Source: a virus
Length of the DNA: 41,640 nt
Strand: one strand, 5' to 3'
Virus record (IMG/VR): IMGVR_UViG_3300037882_001001
Location: 1-41,640 of that record
The notes beneath the pieces are model-generated. The model was not told where the DNA came from. It was given only the letters and a program-made list of their open reading frames with translations, and ran no database searches. A program made the position numbers and the translations under genes. Positions 7,244 through 15,544 of this stretch are shown here, piece after piece (position 1 is the stretch's first letter; each line of letters opens with the position of its first letter).

Positions 7244-8500
7244 ATGACTACGGGGCGTCGCGTACGCACGATTGTGGCTCAGGTTGAGGGTACGCCTATA
7301 CCTCCGGAGTCGGGGGGTTCGGGCGACTTTAAGTCTGGCGCTAGGAATATCCCTAAGGGGCATGAGTTCGACGCTCGTGCCCTAAAGCCGCTATCGCGTG
7401 CGCTATTTTCTACTTCGGTGGCTTTGGGTAACGCGGTTACGGCCTACAAGGAGTTCGCTCGTATCAAGTCCTCCTCAGTCTCCCCCGACGGCATGTTGGG
7501 CGGACGTGGTTATGTGATGCCCGTCAAGGAAATTCGAGGGCAACTGCAGCAGGCCTGTGAGCTTTTGTCCGCCGTCACGGACACCTTGTTTGACGAGATG
7601 AATGGGCCTCATTGGAAGCCTAAGCTTGCGGAGCTAGACGAGAACGAAGCCGAGGATATCACCGAGCTTCTTGGTGAGGCTGGTCATGCGATACAGGACC
7701 CAGAGAGCGTTGGGCAAGAGGGTATCGACGAGATTGAGTCTCGCAATGACGGTAAGGAACCTGGGACCTCTTCTAAGGTACCTGAGACGGGCGGTCCTGA
7801 GACGTCTACCGCTAAGCCTACGACTACACGGGATATGCAAGCTAGTTGGAAAGCCCCTTCCGCTAACTCATCCTTGCCGGTTTCTACTTTACCCGGGCCT
7901 CGCGTAGACCATTTGGATCGCGGGACTCAAACGGGTCCTGGTGGGTCGTATAACGTGGGCGAGGGCGGCGAAGAGATCTCCGACATGGATAAACCTCGGG
8001 AGCCCGCATACACTTCCATGTTTGCCCATTCTGGGTTACCTGACGCTAACGAGGACCCCACCCCGACCGACGCTAATGACTTTGGTATTGGTTACGGGGC
8101 AAAAGGGAAGGGTACGGAGGAGGTAGGCGATAAGGGTCCTTCCAGCGGTATTCCTGAGTCCCCCGGGGCTGGCAGGACTAACGAGAGCACTACTCCTTAT
8201 ATGAATACTAGTCGGAACCTTTGGGCAGCGTCCTCTAGTCTACCTAATACTGGCCCCGTATCTCGCTCCGATTACTATGACGGGGACAAAGGTAACCAGT
8301 TCAACGTGTCATTACGTGCGGAGTCAGAGGTTCCTGGGGACAGCGCTTCTACTTATAACTACGATAGTAACACCCCTAACGGCGGGGCTACTTTCGAGCG
8401 CCAAGATGTACCTTATGTAAAGTACGACTGGACTACCCATAACTACCGGAATGATCTGCAAGATCTATACCGTTACGATAATAAGGTGACAAATGGCTGA
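7244..8500 (+). CDS. Unknown protein with long disordered Gly/Ser/Thr/Pro-rich tail
   Basis: 418 residues, not recognised. Residues about 30-150 look folded and helical (LKPLSRALFSTSVALGNAVTAYKEF and IRGQLQQACELLSAVTDTLF). From about 150 onwards the composition is Gly, Ser, Thr, Pro and Asp rich without clear hydrophobic periodicity, ending in a Tyr/Asn/Asp-rich stretch with PYVKYDWTTHNYRNDLQDLY. This looks like a disordered virion or assembly protein with a C-terminal docking peptide, but that is inference. Its last eight bases overlap the start of the next gene, so the two are probably translated together. Confidence 0.6.
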   Translation: MTTGRRVRTIVAQVEGTPIPPESGGSGDFKSGARNIPKGHEFDARALKPLSRALFSTSVALGNAVTAYKEFARIKSSSVSPDGMLGGRGYVMPVKEIRGQLQQACELLSAVTDTLFDEMNGPHWKPKLAELDENEAEDITELLGEAGHAIQDPESVGQEGIDEIESRNDGKEPGTSSKVPETGGPETSTAKPTTTRDMQASWKAPSANSSLPVSTLPGPRVDHLDRGTQTGPGGSYNVGEGGEEISDMDKPREPAYTSMFAHSGLPDANEDPTPTDANDFGIGYGAKGKGTEEVGDKGPSSGIPESPGAGRTNESTTPYMNTSRNLWAASSSLPNTGPVSRSDYYDGDKGNQFNVSLRAESEVPGDSASTYNYDSNTPNGGATFERQDVPYVKYDWTTHNYRNDLQDLYRYDNKVTNG

Positions 8501-10484
8501 CCTTGGTGACCTTTCGGGCTTTTTGAAAAGCTCCTCTGTAACTGACCTTGATTGGCTTGACGTAGACGAGAAGGCTTATAGGGAGCTGGAACGTCTACCT
8601 AAGCAGAACTTGGACTTCTCCCCTCAGCTTGAGGAAGCTTGGAGTCACGAGGACGGTCCGGCCGCGCACCTAGTACCTAACAAGGGCGCAGTACCGAGTA
8701 TGCGTGACGTGGCGGAAGGTAAGACGGCCGCGGGAGCTTCCGCGGTTATTATTCGCACGGCTCGCATGTTGATCATACAAAACCCTGACCCACGTCAGAT
8801 GATCAAAAAGTTGCAAGCAAAGTTTGGTTCCGCGGCATTGAGGGTCGTTCGCGATGACCTGGTTAAAATCGCAGGCGAGCGGGGACTTCTAGGACGTTAT
8901 TACATCGACGCTTCGGATTTCCCTGACCGGCATCAAATGAGCAAGGAGACGACGGCTTTCATTCGTCATTATGCCTCTCAGGCTAGGTTTGTCATCGCTT
9001 GTAAACAATGCTCCGAGTGCGAGCACGTTGCAAGTAGTCCATGCGCCGTTTTTCAGAAACAAATCGTTGTAGACGTCCCTTACACCCCCGAGTTAGCGGT
9101 ACAGGTGGAGCGTACTCAGGCGGCCAGGGGGAAGTCGGTTCAGGCTTCCTCCTCAACTCCTCGTGAGCGCATTCAACGCGCTCTACTAGCGAACGACGCT
9201 GGGGGCGTTGGGGTAGTCGAGACTAAGCCCGTAGTAAACCCTTCTCAGTTCCTTCGCCAGGCGGAAGCGCCTAGGAAGGTATCTTTACCGGTTCTTGGGT
9301 CGGAGCAACGTCGTCTAGCCGAAGCTGAGATGGCTTGGGCTCCAAGCGTGGCCGAAGGCAAGATTGCGTCAACTAAGATTGCCATGGATAAGGTAGCGTT
9401 GGAAGTAGTTCAGGTCTTGCGTAAGGAAATGCTTAAGGGGCGTAGCGAGCGTGATATCCTAGCAGCTCTCAAACTATCCTTTTCGGTAGAAGACCTTCGG
9501 TCTACGCGTGAGCGTTGGGAACCGCTTTTCAAAGAGGCGGGACTTTATGGTACCGTTTACTCCACTCAGGATTCCTTCGACGACTGTCATGAAGGGGCGT
9601 CCTTTCTAGCTCGTCAGGCTTCGTCGGTAAAGGCGATCGTAGCGGGCGGCAAGTGCTCTGGTTGCACGCACAACAAGATGTCTCGTTGTAACCTATACGG
9701 TCGCCCTCTAGTCGCTAAGGCGCAGGATGTCTATACTCCGGAAACCTTGAGTCAGACGGTAAGGGAGCACCGTATGGCGGGTCATATAGCCAACGTGGCG
9801 GCGCCTGCGGAGACAGTACGAGAGGCACTTAAGCAAGTTTACCGTACCGCGTCGGCTAAGACGGACTCAACCCCTCTTACTTCGTATATGCGGGCTTTCA
9901 CGGGCTCTTCTGATCGTCACGTTACTTCAGGCTTAGTTAAGCGTGACATTGTCAAGACTGCGTCAAAGTACTTGAACGAAGGGTTGTACGGCAAGGACCT
10001 CTTGTCCGCCCTCAAGTCTAGTTTTGACCCTCGCGACATCAAGGCTTCCCAGGAGGGTCTAAGGGCTATTCTCGCTGAGCAGGGTTTACAGGGCGTCTTT
10101 TACGTGGACGCTTCTGTCTACGAGGATTACGGCAAGGGTTGCGACGAGGGTTCTCGACTTCATCGTACCCGTCTTGTCCCTTACGTCAAGATGGCGTCTA
10201 AGTGCGACTCATGCATCCTTCAAACCAAGGTCGGGTATTGCTCCAAGTATAACAAGCCTTTGGTTGTAGAGCCGCCTTACACGGATAAGCTTGCGCAACA
10301 GAGGGAGATTCTTACCTCGGGTAACTCTACCGAGGTACCAGCTTCCTCTATCATAGACACTACTCTTCGGCATAACATTCGGGCTCAGTTTGAGTTGCAA
10401 CATGAAATGCAGGTAGATGTCAATCCAGTAATGGCTTCGGCTAACTTGGACGTTGAGATTGGAAACGCAAAGGTCAAGCTGTGA
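8493..10484 (+). CDS. Protein of three tandem Cys-cluster modules
   Basis: 663 residues, not recognised as a named family. Three repeats of about 125 residues (about 78-206, 303-425, 484-604) share a plan: a helical stretch (LAALKLSF, LLSALKSSF), then GLxGxxY followed by an acidic segment, a Cys cluster, a plus/aromatic strand PLVV and YTPEL-like helix. The Cys pattern CxxC-x7/8-C is C173/C176/C184, C388/C391/C399 and C571/C574/C583. A fourth Cys lies upstream in repeats 2 and 3 (C365, C550, both before E-G); repeat 1 lacks it and has C170 instead. Four-Cys zinc binding is the likely use. Linkers and the N-terminal 70 residues look disordered. It is encoded upstream of the terminase and overlaps the preceding gene. 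Confidence 0.75.
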   Translation: MADLGDLSGFLKSSSVTDLDWLDVDEKAYRELERLPKQNLDFSPQLEEAWSHEDGPAAHLVPNKGAVPSMRDVAEGKTAAGASAVIIRTARMLIIQNPDPRQMIKKLQAKFGSAALRVVRDDLVKIAGERGLLGRYYIDASDFPDRHQMSKETTAFIRHYASQARFVIACKQCSECEHVASSPCAVFQKQIVVDVPYTPELAVQVERTQAARGKSVQASSSTPRERIQRALLANDAGGVGVVETKPVVNPSQFLRQAEAPRKVSLPVLGSEQRRLAEAEMAWAPSVAEGKIASTKIAMDKVALEVVQVLRKEMLKGRSERDILAALKLSFSVEDLRSTRERWEPLFKEAGLYGTVYSTQDSFDDCHEGASFLARQASSVKAIVAGGKCSGCTHNKMSRCNLYGRPLVAKAQDVYTPETLSQTVREHRMAGHIANVAAPAETVREALKQVYRTASAKTDSTPLTSYMRAFTGSSDRHVTSGLVKRDIVKTASKYLNEGLYGKDLLSALKSSFDPRDIKASQEGLRAILAEQGLQGVFYVDASVYEDYGKGCDEGSRLHRTRLVPYVKMASKCDSCILQTKVGYCSKYNKPLVVEPPYTDKLAQQREILTSGNSTEVPASSIIDTTLRHNIRAQFELQHEMQVDVNPVMASANLDVEIGNAKVKL

Positions 10485-10495
10485 GGGATGGTCAC

Positions 10496-10867
10496 ATGAT
10501 TCTTCGTGTTGCCCGAACCATGTTGGCCGAGCAACCACCGGGGCAGCGAAAGAGAGATAAAGACCTCACTAAGCCCTTGAACGCCCTTAGAGGCATAGAT
10601 CGTGGCTTAGTGAAGGACCACGGCAAGCCTATGGCAGAAGGTCACGAAGATACCGTAGATCCTCACCGTCGAGACATTAGACCTGAGGACGTTTTTTACC
10701 CTAAGCCACACCAGATTGGAGTCCTGAACCTAGCTCAAACGGGTAAGGACTTATCAAAAGCCATTGAAAATCAGGTACCTAAAGACAAAGGCTACAATGT
10801 AGTCAATAACCTGTCTCAGTATCTGATTGAAACTGGTGGGGGCGGAGGCAACAAGCCCGTGAGTTGA
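10496..10867 (+). CDS. Small basic protein of unknown function
   Basis: 123 residues, not recognised. The N-terminal half is basic and rich in Lys, Arg and His (RKRDKDLTKPLNALRGIDRG), the middle has VDPHRRDIRPEDVFYPKP, and the tail ends in a run of glycines. No helix-turn-helix is visible. I chose ATG at 10496, with GAGGGA about eight bases upstream, over a GTG at 10481 that overlaps the previous stop. Three bases separate it from the next gene. Its position two genes before the large terminase suggests a packaging or head role, without direct proof. Confidence 0.55.
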   Translation: MILRVARTMLAEQPPGQRKRDKDLTKPLNALRGIDRGLVKDHGKPMAEGHEDTVDPHRRDIRPEDVFYPKPHQIGVLNLAQTGKDLSKAIENQVPKDKGYNVVNNLSQYLIETGGGGGNKPVS

Positions 10868-10870
10868 AAA

Positions 10871-11446
10871 ATGAATGACGAAAATGATACAAATGAAGAT
10901 ACTTCTGAGGTTTTGCTGCTTAGTAAGCCCTCAGGTAGGTTCAAACCTACTGTCCGCCCAAGTCGAAGTTCCTCTACTACTCAGGTCTTAGACCGATCGG
11001 TTGCGGAGGAACAACATGCTCAGGAACTTATTGAGCGTAGGATTAGGTACGTAGAGGAAGACCCGTTAGTTAGGACGGTCAACTCCAACGGGGACGCTTC
11101 TACTACGTTGCGCGAGATCAAGCGTGAGATAGCTAGGGAAGCGGCTAGTATAGGTTTTGACAGATTAGAATCTGAACGTAGAGGCAAGGAAACCTCTTCG
11201 GCTTCCATTCGACGTATAGAGGCTCTTAGACGCATCGCGGACATCGAACTTAAGCTTCGAGAAATTGACCAGCACTCGGTCAACCTGAGCAGTGAGAAGA
11301 TGCAGAAGGTTTTCGCGATGTGGGTAGAGACTTTGAGAGAAATCGCCCAGGAGGTTATGGCTCCCGAGGTCATGGACTTGTTCTTCAATCGCCTAGGTAC
11401 CGCTATGGATGGTTGGGAAGAGCGGGCTCAGGACGCGTTGAGGTAA
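10871..11446 (+). CDS. Helical charged protein, candidate small terminase or packaging accessory
   Basis: 191 residues. The first 45 residues are acidic then Ser/Thr rich (disordered). The rest is predicted strongly helical and charged: AEEQHAQELIERRIRYVEE, STTLREIKREIAREAASIG, ASIRRIEALRRIADIELKLREID, then a C-terminal SSEKMQKVFAMWVETLREIA and APEVMDLFFNRL. I see no classic N-terminal helix-turn-helix of TerS. Location directly before the large terminase, four bases apart, makes a small terminase or coupled packaging protein the best guess. Alternatives are a coiled-coil assembly chaperone. Confidence 0.5.
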   Translation: MNDENDTNEDTSEVLLLSKPSGRFKPTVRPSRSSSTTQVLDRSVAEEQHAQELIERRIRYVEEDPLVRTVNSNGDASTTLREIKREIAREAASIGFDRLESERRGKETSSASIRRIEALRRIADIELKLREIDQHSVNLSSEKMQKVFAMWVETLREIAQEVMAPEVMDLFFNRLGTAMDGWEERAQDALR

Positions 11447-11450
11447 TTAG

Positions 11451-13466
11451 GTGGCGGTGAAAAAGAGCAAGTCGGGGGGGAGTTTTTCGACTCTTATACG
11501 AGAGGCGGGGGAGAAGACTAAGGCTTTATCCGAGGCCGAGTTATCTACGGGCGACGTTAGTGCGGTAGGGCCAGACGGGCGGCCTATCAAGATCTTCAAC
11601 GTTATACAGTACGCGGAGTCGGCCTGGGGCTTGAAGATGAAACTGTACCCAGTACAGAGGTTCATCATCAAGCTTCACTACAACCTACCCTTGGATGACA
11701 CAGAGAAGACCATTGAGGTCACGGACAGGTTTAGAACTCAGGTTAGGTACCGTCTTACCGAGGTTGAGTACCTTCACTTCTTATATGAAGAGGGGCGTTG
11801 CAACATACCCGAGCAAGACCATGAACGCCGACAACTTATCTTACCCGTAGGTCGCCGCTCGGGTAAAAGCACCTTATCGGCAGTTTTTGCTAGTTACGAG
11901 ATCTACCGATTGCTTTCGCTCAAGGACCCGCACACCTATTACGGTCTCCCAAGGGGTAACCAGATCAAGCTGATCTCGGTGGCTACGGGTAAAGAGCAGG
12001 CGGCGATTCTATACAACGACATCACGGCTCATCTCACTAACTGTGAGTTTTTCAAGCCTTACGCGGTGAGTAAGACTTCCGACGCCGTACAGTTCATGAC
12101 TCCGTCTGACTTAGATAGATTTGGGTACGGCAACGTACATAGAGATAACGGTAAGTTCCAGAGCTTCAAAGGTAAAGCGTCCATTAAGGTAGCCTTTGCC
12201 GCCGCCGCTTCAAATCGTATTCGAGGTTCCGGTTGCATCGTCATCATCATGGACGAGATGGCTCACTTTTTGGAGACCGGCACCTCTTCGGCTAAGGATA
12301 TCTACGACGCGGTTATTCCGTCGGCTCTAGCGTTTTCTCCTAAGGACCCCGCTACCAATCGCCCTAAGGTTGACCCTAAGACTGGGCAGGAGGTACCGGT
12401 AGATAGCCGCATCATTTGCATATCTTCCCCTCTGAATCGGAGCGGAAAGTTTTACGAACTTTACCATTACGCTATGTCTCGTGCGGAAGGCACGGAGAAC
12501 ATGCTGGTCGTTCAGGCGCCTACTTGGGAAGTTAATCCAACGGTAAGCTCGTCCTTCCTTAAGGAGCAGTACCATCAGGATCCTTTAGTGTTCGAGACCG
12601 AGTTCGGGGCAGCTTTTTCTGACCGACGTCGAGGTTGGATTGAGAGGTCTCAGGACCTTCTAGATTGTGTGCGACCAGAGCATCGCCCTAGGACGTTCGG
12701 ACCCCCTCGTGTACCTCATCAGATGGGGATCGACTTAGCTTTGGTCGGCGATAACACGGCGGTAGCTATTACCCATCTTGAAGGGGACAAAGTAATACTA
12801 GACTACCATGAGCAGTGGGGTGCTGGGGTATCATGGCGAGACCTAAACCCCCACCTAACCGCCCCTCTCACGGATTACGCAAAGACCACTGATACCGTAG
12901 CCCGTCTTGACTTCGATGCCATTTCTGAGTGGATTGAGGCGCTGACGAAGAAATTCTACATTACCGCTGGACTGTTTGACCGTTGGAACGGGATACCTTT
13001 GGAGCAAAGCCTCCACAAGAAGGGGTTGAGGCAGTTTACTAGCGAGTTCTTCAATCGGGACGTCAACTCCAAGATGTTTCAGGCTATGAAATTGTTTATC
13101 TATGACCGCCGCCTGGTGCTCTATGACTGGCCGTTACCTTCGGCGGGGGGTGGGTCTGGTAAGCACTCCCAGATCATCTCCGAGTTATTGACCCTTCAGG
13201 CTACCCAGATAACGAAGAACCAAGTCATTGTGGAAGCGCCGCAAACGCAAGGGTTTCACGACGACTTGTCGGACGCTTTGGTTCGAGCTTTTTGGCTCTC
13301 CTTGGAGAGGCTTGGCAACCAAAAAATAGTAGCTACGTCTTCTCGGGGTCCCGGGGGAACGCCCGCCCCCCGATATAACACCTCTACGGGATACCAGGTA
13401 GTGCGTATGCGTAGTCACGGGACGTTCACCGATCGTATGTCCCCTCGCAACCCCAGGAGGCGCTAA
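11451..13466 (+). CDS. Terminase large subunit (packaging ATPase-nuclease)
   Basis: DNA packaging motor, 671 residues. ATPase: adenine-motif-like YPVQRF (66-71), Walker A LPVGRRSGKST (131-141), Walker B CIVIIMDEM (262-270; D268, catalytic E269) and coupling motif ISSP (324-327). RNase H-like nuclease: first acidic strand MGIDLALVGDNTAVA (D428, D434), a second FDRWNG, and a third FHDDLSDALVRAF. The C-terminal about 45 residues are Pro/Arg rich. The GTG start at 11451 has GAGG seven bases upstream. At 671 residues it is on the long side but within the range of large phages. The next gene begins one base after the stop and encodes a topoisomerase IB, which suggests topology control during packaging or ejection. 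Confidence 0.95.
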   Translation: MAVKKSKSGGSFSTLIREAGEKTKALSEAELSTGDVSAVGPDGRPIKIFNVIQYAESAWGLKMKLYPVQRFIIKLHYNLPLDDTEKTIEVTDRFRTQVRYRLTEVEYLHFLYEEGRCNIPEQDHERRQLILPVGRRSGKSTLSAVFASYEIYRLLSLKDPHTYYGLPRGNQIKLISVATGKEQAAILYNDITAHLTNCEFFKPYAVSKTSDAVQFMTPSDLDRFGYGNVHRDNGKFQSFKGKASIKVAFAAAASNRIRGSGCIVIIMDEMAHFLETGTSSAKDIYDAVIPSALAFSPKDPATNRPKVDPKTGQEVPVDSRIICISSPLNRSGKFYELYHYAMSRAEGTENMLVVQAPTWEVNPTVSSSFLKEQYHQDPLVFETEFGAAFSDRRRGWIERSQDLLDCVRPEHRPRTFGPPRVPHQMGIDLALVGDNTAVAITHLEGDKVILDYHEQWGAGVSWRDLNPHLTAPLTDYAKTTDTVARLDFDAISEWIEALTKKFYITAGLFDRWNGIPLEQSLHKKGLRQFTSEFFNRDVNSKMFQAMKLFIYDRRLVLYDWPLPSAGGGSGKHSQIISELLTLQATQITKNQVIVEAPQTQGFHDDLSDALVRAFWLSLERLGNQKIVATSSRGPGGTPAPRYNTSTGYQVVRMRSHGTFTDRMSPRNPRRR

Positions 13467-13467
13467 C

Positions 13468-14499
13468 GTGGACAACGAAATCAACCTTCTCAAAGTTGCC
13501 GCTACTTATAAGTCCAAGAAGGAGCTTGACTCAGGCACGGTCGTTTATAACTACTCTGAGAAGCAGATAGCGGACCGTCATCGAAAAAAGGCTGAGCGTT
13601 ACGAGAAACTGCGCGGTTCTATTGAGAATCTACGTAAGCGTGTGGATAAGGACTTGAGTTCTAAGGACCTGAAGACTCAGCGTACCGCCTTAGCTGTGGC
13701 CTTGATGGACCAAACGTACGAGAGAGTCGGAAACGATGAATCGGCGGACGACGGTCATTTTGGGGTTACTGGTTGGCAGAAGCAACATATCAAGTTCTCT
13801 GGAGGGAAAGCTACTATTAAATATGTAGGTAAGTCTGGGGTCAAGCACGAAAAGGAAGTAACTGACAAAAAAGTCGTGTCCGCGCTCAAGGAGGCTTACG
13901 CCGCACTTGAAGGTAAAGACGACTGCCTTTTTGAGGCCGAAGAAGGTTGCGTAAAAGCCAAGGATGTGAATGCCTACCTAAAGGAGTTTGACATCACGGC
14001 GAAGGATATACGAGGCCTCCACGCGAATGAGGAGATGTGCGAGCGCCTCAAGAAGGTTAGGTCTAAAGGCGGTAAGTTACCGGAAGACAAAAAGAAGCGA
14101 GAGAAACAGCTTAAAGCGGAGTTCAAGGAGGCGCTTGAACAAGTGGCCGACGCCGTAGGACATGAATCCGCTACGTTACGTAGTCAATACCTCGTACCCA
14201 ACCTTGAAGACCAGTACATGATAGATGGGTCAATCCTCAAGAAACTCAACGAGAAGACGGCGGATCTGTGTGAACCCCCCGCCCCAAAGGTTTTCGCTAA
14301 CCGTCTAATTCAGTTGATGTTAGACAACATGGGGTCGGAAGTTCCTGTAAAGGAAGACGACTTCCTATCTATACGAACATTGTTCAGGTCTTTTGACGGG
14401 GACTGGGAGACCTTACTTCAAGGGGACCCAAACCAACATGGGCTTCTCAAGAATGCGGTCATGGCTTGGGTTCAAAGTAAGAACCAAGAGACTAAGTAA
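13468..14499 (+). CDS. DNA topoisomerase IB (poxvirus/bacterial type)
   Basis: 343 residues, close to vaccinia topoisomerase (314). The catalytic set can be read: R86 in YERVGNDESADDGHFG, K122 in VGKSGVKH, R182 in AKDIRGLHA, H232 in VGHESATLR, and tyrosine Y241 in SQYLVP. The order R-K-R-H-Y and the spacings (36, 60, 50 and 9) parallel vaccinia R130, K167, R223, H265 and Y274. The enzyme relaxes supercoils through a 3'-phosphotyrosine nick without ATP. Residues 265-343 are an extra C-terminal domain. A strong AGGAGG precedes the GTG start. Placement between terminase and structural genes suggests a late or even virion role (inference). A tyrosine recombinase is less likely because the RVGN/GVTG N-terminal motif is topoisomerase-specific. 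Confidence 0.85.
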   Translation: MDNEINLLKVAATYKSKKELDSGTVVYNYSEKQIADRHRKKAERYEKLRGSIENLRKRVDKDLSSKDLKTQRTALAVALMDQTYERVGNDESADDGHFGVTGWQKQHIKFSGGKATIKYVGKSGVKHEKEVTDKKVVSALKEAYAALEGKDDCLFEAEEGCVKAKDVNAYLKEFDITAKDIRGLHANEEMCERLKKVRSKGGKLPEDKKKREKQLKAEFKEALEQVADAVGHESATLRSQYLVPNLEDQYMIDGSILKKLNEKTADLCEPPAPKVFANRLIQLMLDNMGSEVPVKEDDFLSIRTLFRSFDGDWETLLQGDPNQHGLLKNAVMAWVQSKNQETK

Positions 14500-15015
14500 A
14501 TGGATTTTCCTCGCACCAGGGATTGCATAGTACTAGTCAAAGGGGACACCATCCCTGTGGTTATCGGAGAGTCTTTGGTGTCTACGGGCTGGCTAGGGGG
14601 GCAAGGCGTGAGCTGGGTGTCCGGTAGTAAAGACGACCTTATGGTAGGTCCCACGGATGGAAACGCCTGTGGTTTTCTGTGGTGGGGCTCGGATGAAGCG
14701 TCTGACCAGTTCACTTCGATGACTAGGAATCAGCCTTACTACCGATTCGGAACTTTATGCTTCGGGGGTTGGCAGATACAAGTTAGAACCTATGAGCAGT
14801 ATACTTATGCGTCTAGGGTGTCCGGCCCACTAGTTCCTTTGGTATACTCCCCAAGTGATAGGTTACGGTTCTCCCTTCGAGGTTATTGGACGGTAGAGGA
14901 CGAATGGTCCCTTAGTGGGGACCTTAGAGCGCCTAATTCGTACTATGTGGGGTATGTTTCCCAAGCCCCGTCGGTATCTTCGGGGTATTACTTGGGTGTG
15001 CAGGTAGCTATATAA
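14500..15015 (+). CDS. Tandem paralogue A of an unknown late protein
   Basis: 171 residues, first of three adjacent paralogues. Shared plan: RDCIVLVKGDTIPV near the N-terminus, GWLGGQGVSWV, a Gly/Phe/Trp patch with FLWWGSDEASDQF, TYEQYTYASR, GPLVPLVYSP, RLRFSLRGYWTVEDEW, and a C-terminal QAP..YYLG. The composition (Gly, Trp, Tyr, Ser, few Lys) and alternating hydrophobicity point to an all-beta fold. No signal peptide or membrane segment. Its ATG follows the topoisomerase stop directly with little Shine-Dalgarno, so translation is probably coupled. Function unknown; a virion surface or head/neck decoration protein is the most reasonable reading from place and composition. Confidence 0.65.
   Translation: MDFPRTRDCIVLVKGDTIPVVIGESLVSTGWLGGQGVSWVSGSKDDLMVGPTDGNACGFLWWGSDEASDQFTSMTRNQPYYRFGTLCFGGWQIQVRTYEQYTYASRVSGPLVPLVYSPSDRLRFSLRGYWTVEDEWSLSGDLRAPNSYYVGYVSQAPSVSSGYYLGVQVAI
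14875..14903 (+). repeat. 29-base direct repeat, copy 1 (partner at 15404-15432)
   Basis: An identical 29-base stretch beginning CTTCGAGGTTATTGG occurs here and at 15404-15432, encoding LRGYWTVED in paralogues A and B. Identity at synonymous positions implies recent duplication or gene conversion between the copies. Confidence 0.9.
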
Positions 15016-15016
15016 C

Positions 15017-15544
15017 ATGCCACCCAACCTACAATACCCTCGTGACCGAGATTGTCATGTCCTAGTGAAAGGGGATACCTTCCCAGTGTCTATCTCTAAC
15101 TCTATGTTAACCCAGGGTTGGCAAGGAGGCCAAGGGGTAGCATGGGCAAACTCGCTTAAAGACGAGTTCTCAGTGTCTTTCTCCGACGGCATGTTTGGAG
15201 GCTTCTTCTTTTGGGGGCCTAACGAGTCATCTGATCAGTACACTGCAATCACTGGCCAACAACCCTTGTACGGATACGGGGTTTTGGCTATGGGTGGGTG
15301 GTTGGTATCTACCAGGACCTACGAGCGTTACACTTATGCGTCTAGGCAAGCGGGACCTTTGGTGCCGATAACCTATTCCCCTCAGGACCGACTAAGGTTC
15401 TCTCTTCGAGGTTATTGGACGGTAGAGGACGAGTGGAACCTGAGTGGTGACTCAAGAGCGCCTAATGGTAACTTTTGCGGGATTGTAGCTCAGGCCCCAT
15501 TGGTTGACAATAACTACTACCTCACACTCCAGACTACTTTATGA
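15017..15544 (+). CDS. Tandem paralogue B of an unknown late protein
   Basis: 175 residues, clearly homologous to the genes on both sides. Matching landmarks are RDCHVLVKGDTFPV, GWQGGQGVAWA, FFFWGPNESSDQY, TYERYTYASR and RLRFSLRGYWTVEDEW. It is closest to copy A; the two share a 29-base identical DNA stretch (15404-15432 here). The variable parts are the loops around residues 50-60 and 78-90, as expected for a beta scaffold with variable exposed loops. It starts one base after copy A's stop region and overlaps copy C by four bases. Confidence 0.65.
   Translation: MPPNLQYPRDRDCHVLVKGDTFPVSISNSMLTQGWQGGQGVAWANSLKDEFSVSFSDGMFGGFFFWGPNESSDQYTAITGQQPLYGYGVLAMGGWLVSTRTYERYTYASRQAGPLVPITYSPQDRLRFSLRGYWTVEDEWNLSGDSRAPNGNFCGIVAQAPLVDNNYYLTLQTTL
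15404..15432 (+). repeat. 29-base direct repeat, copy 2
   Basis: Second copy of the stretch at 14875-14903, 529 bases downstream and in the same reading frame of paralogue B. The flanking bases differ on both sides. Confidence 0.9.

Noticed and set aside
13468-14499. Tyrosine recombinase/integrase
   Set aside because: The VGHES...Y part resembles integrases, but the RVGN, GVTG and GKSG motifs and catalytic spacing fit topoisomerase IB, and no attachment site was seen.
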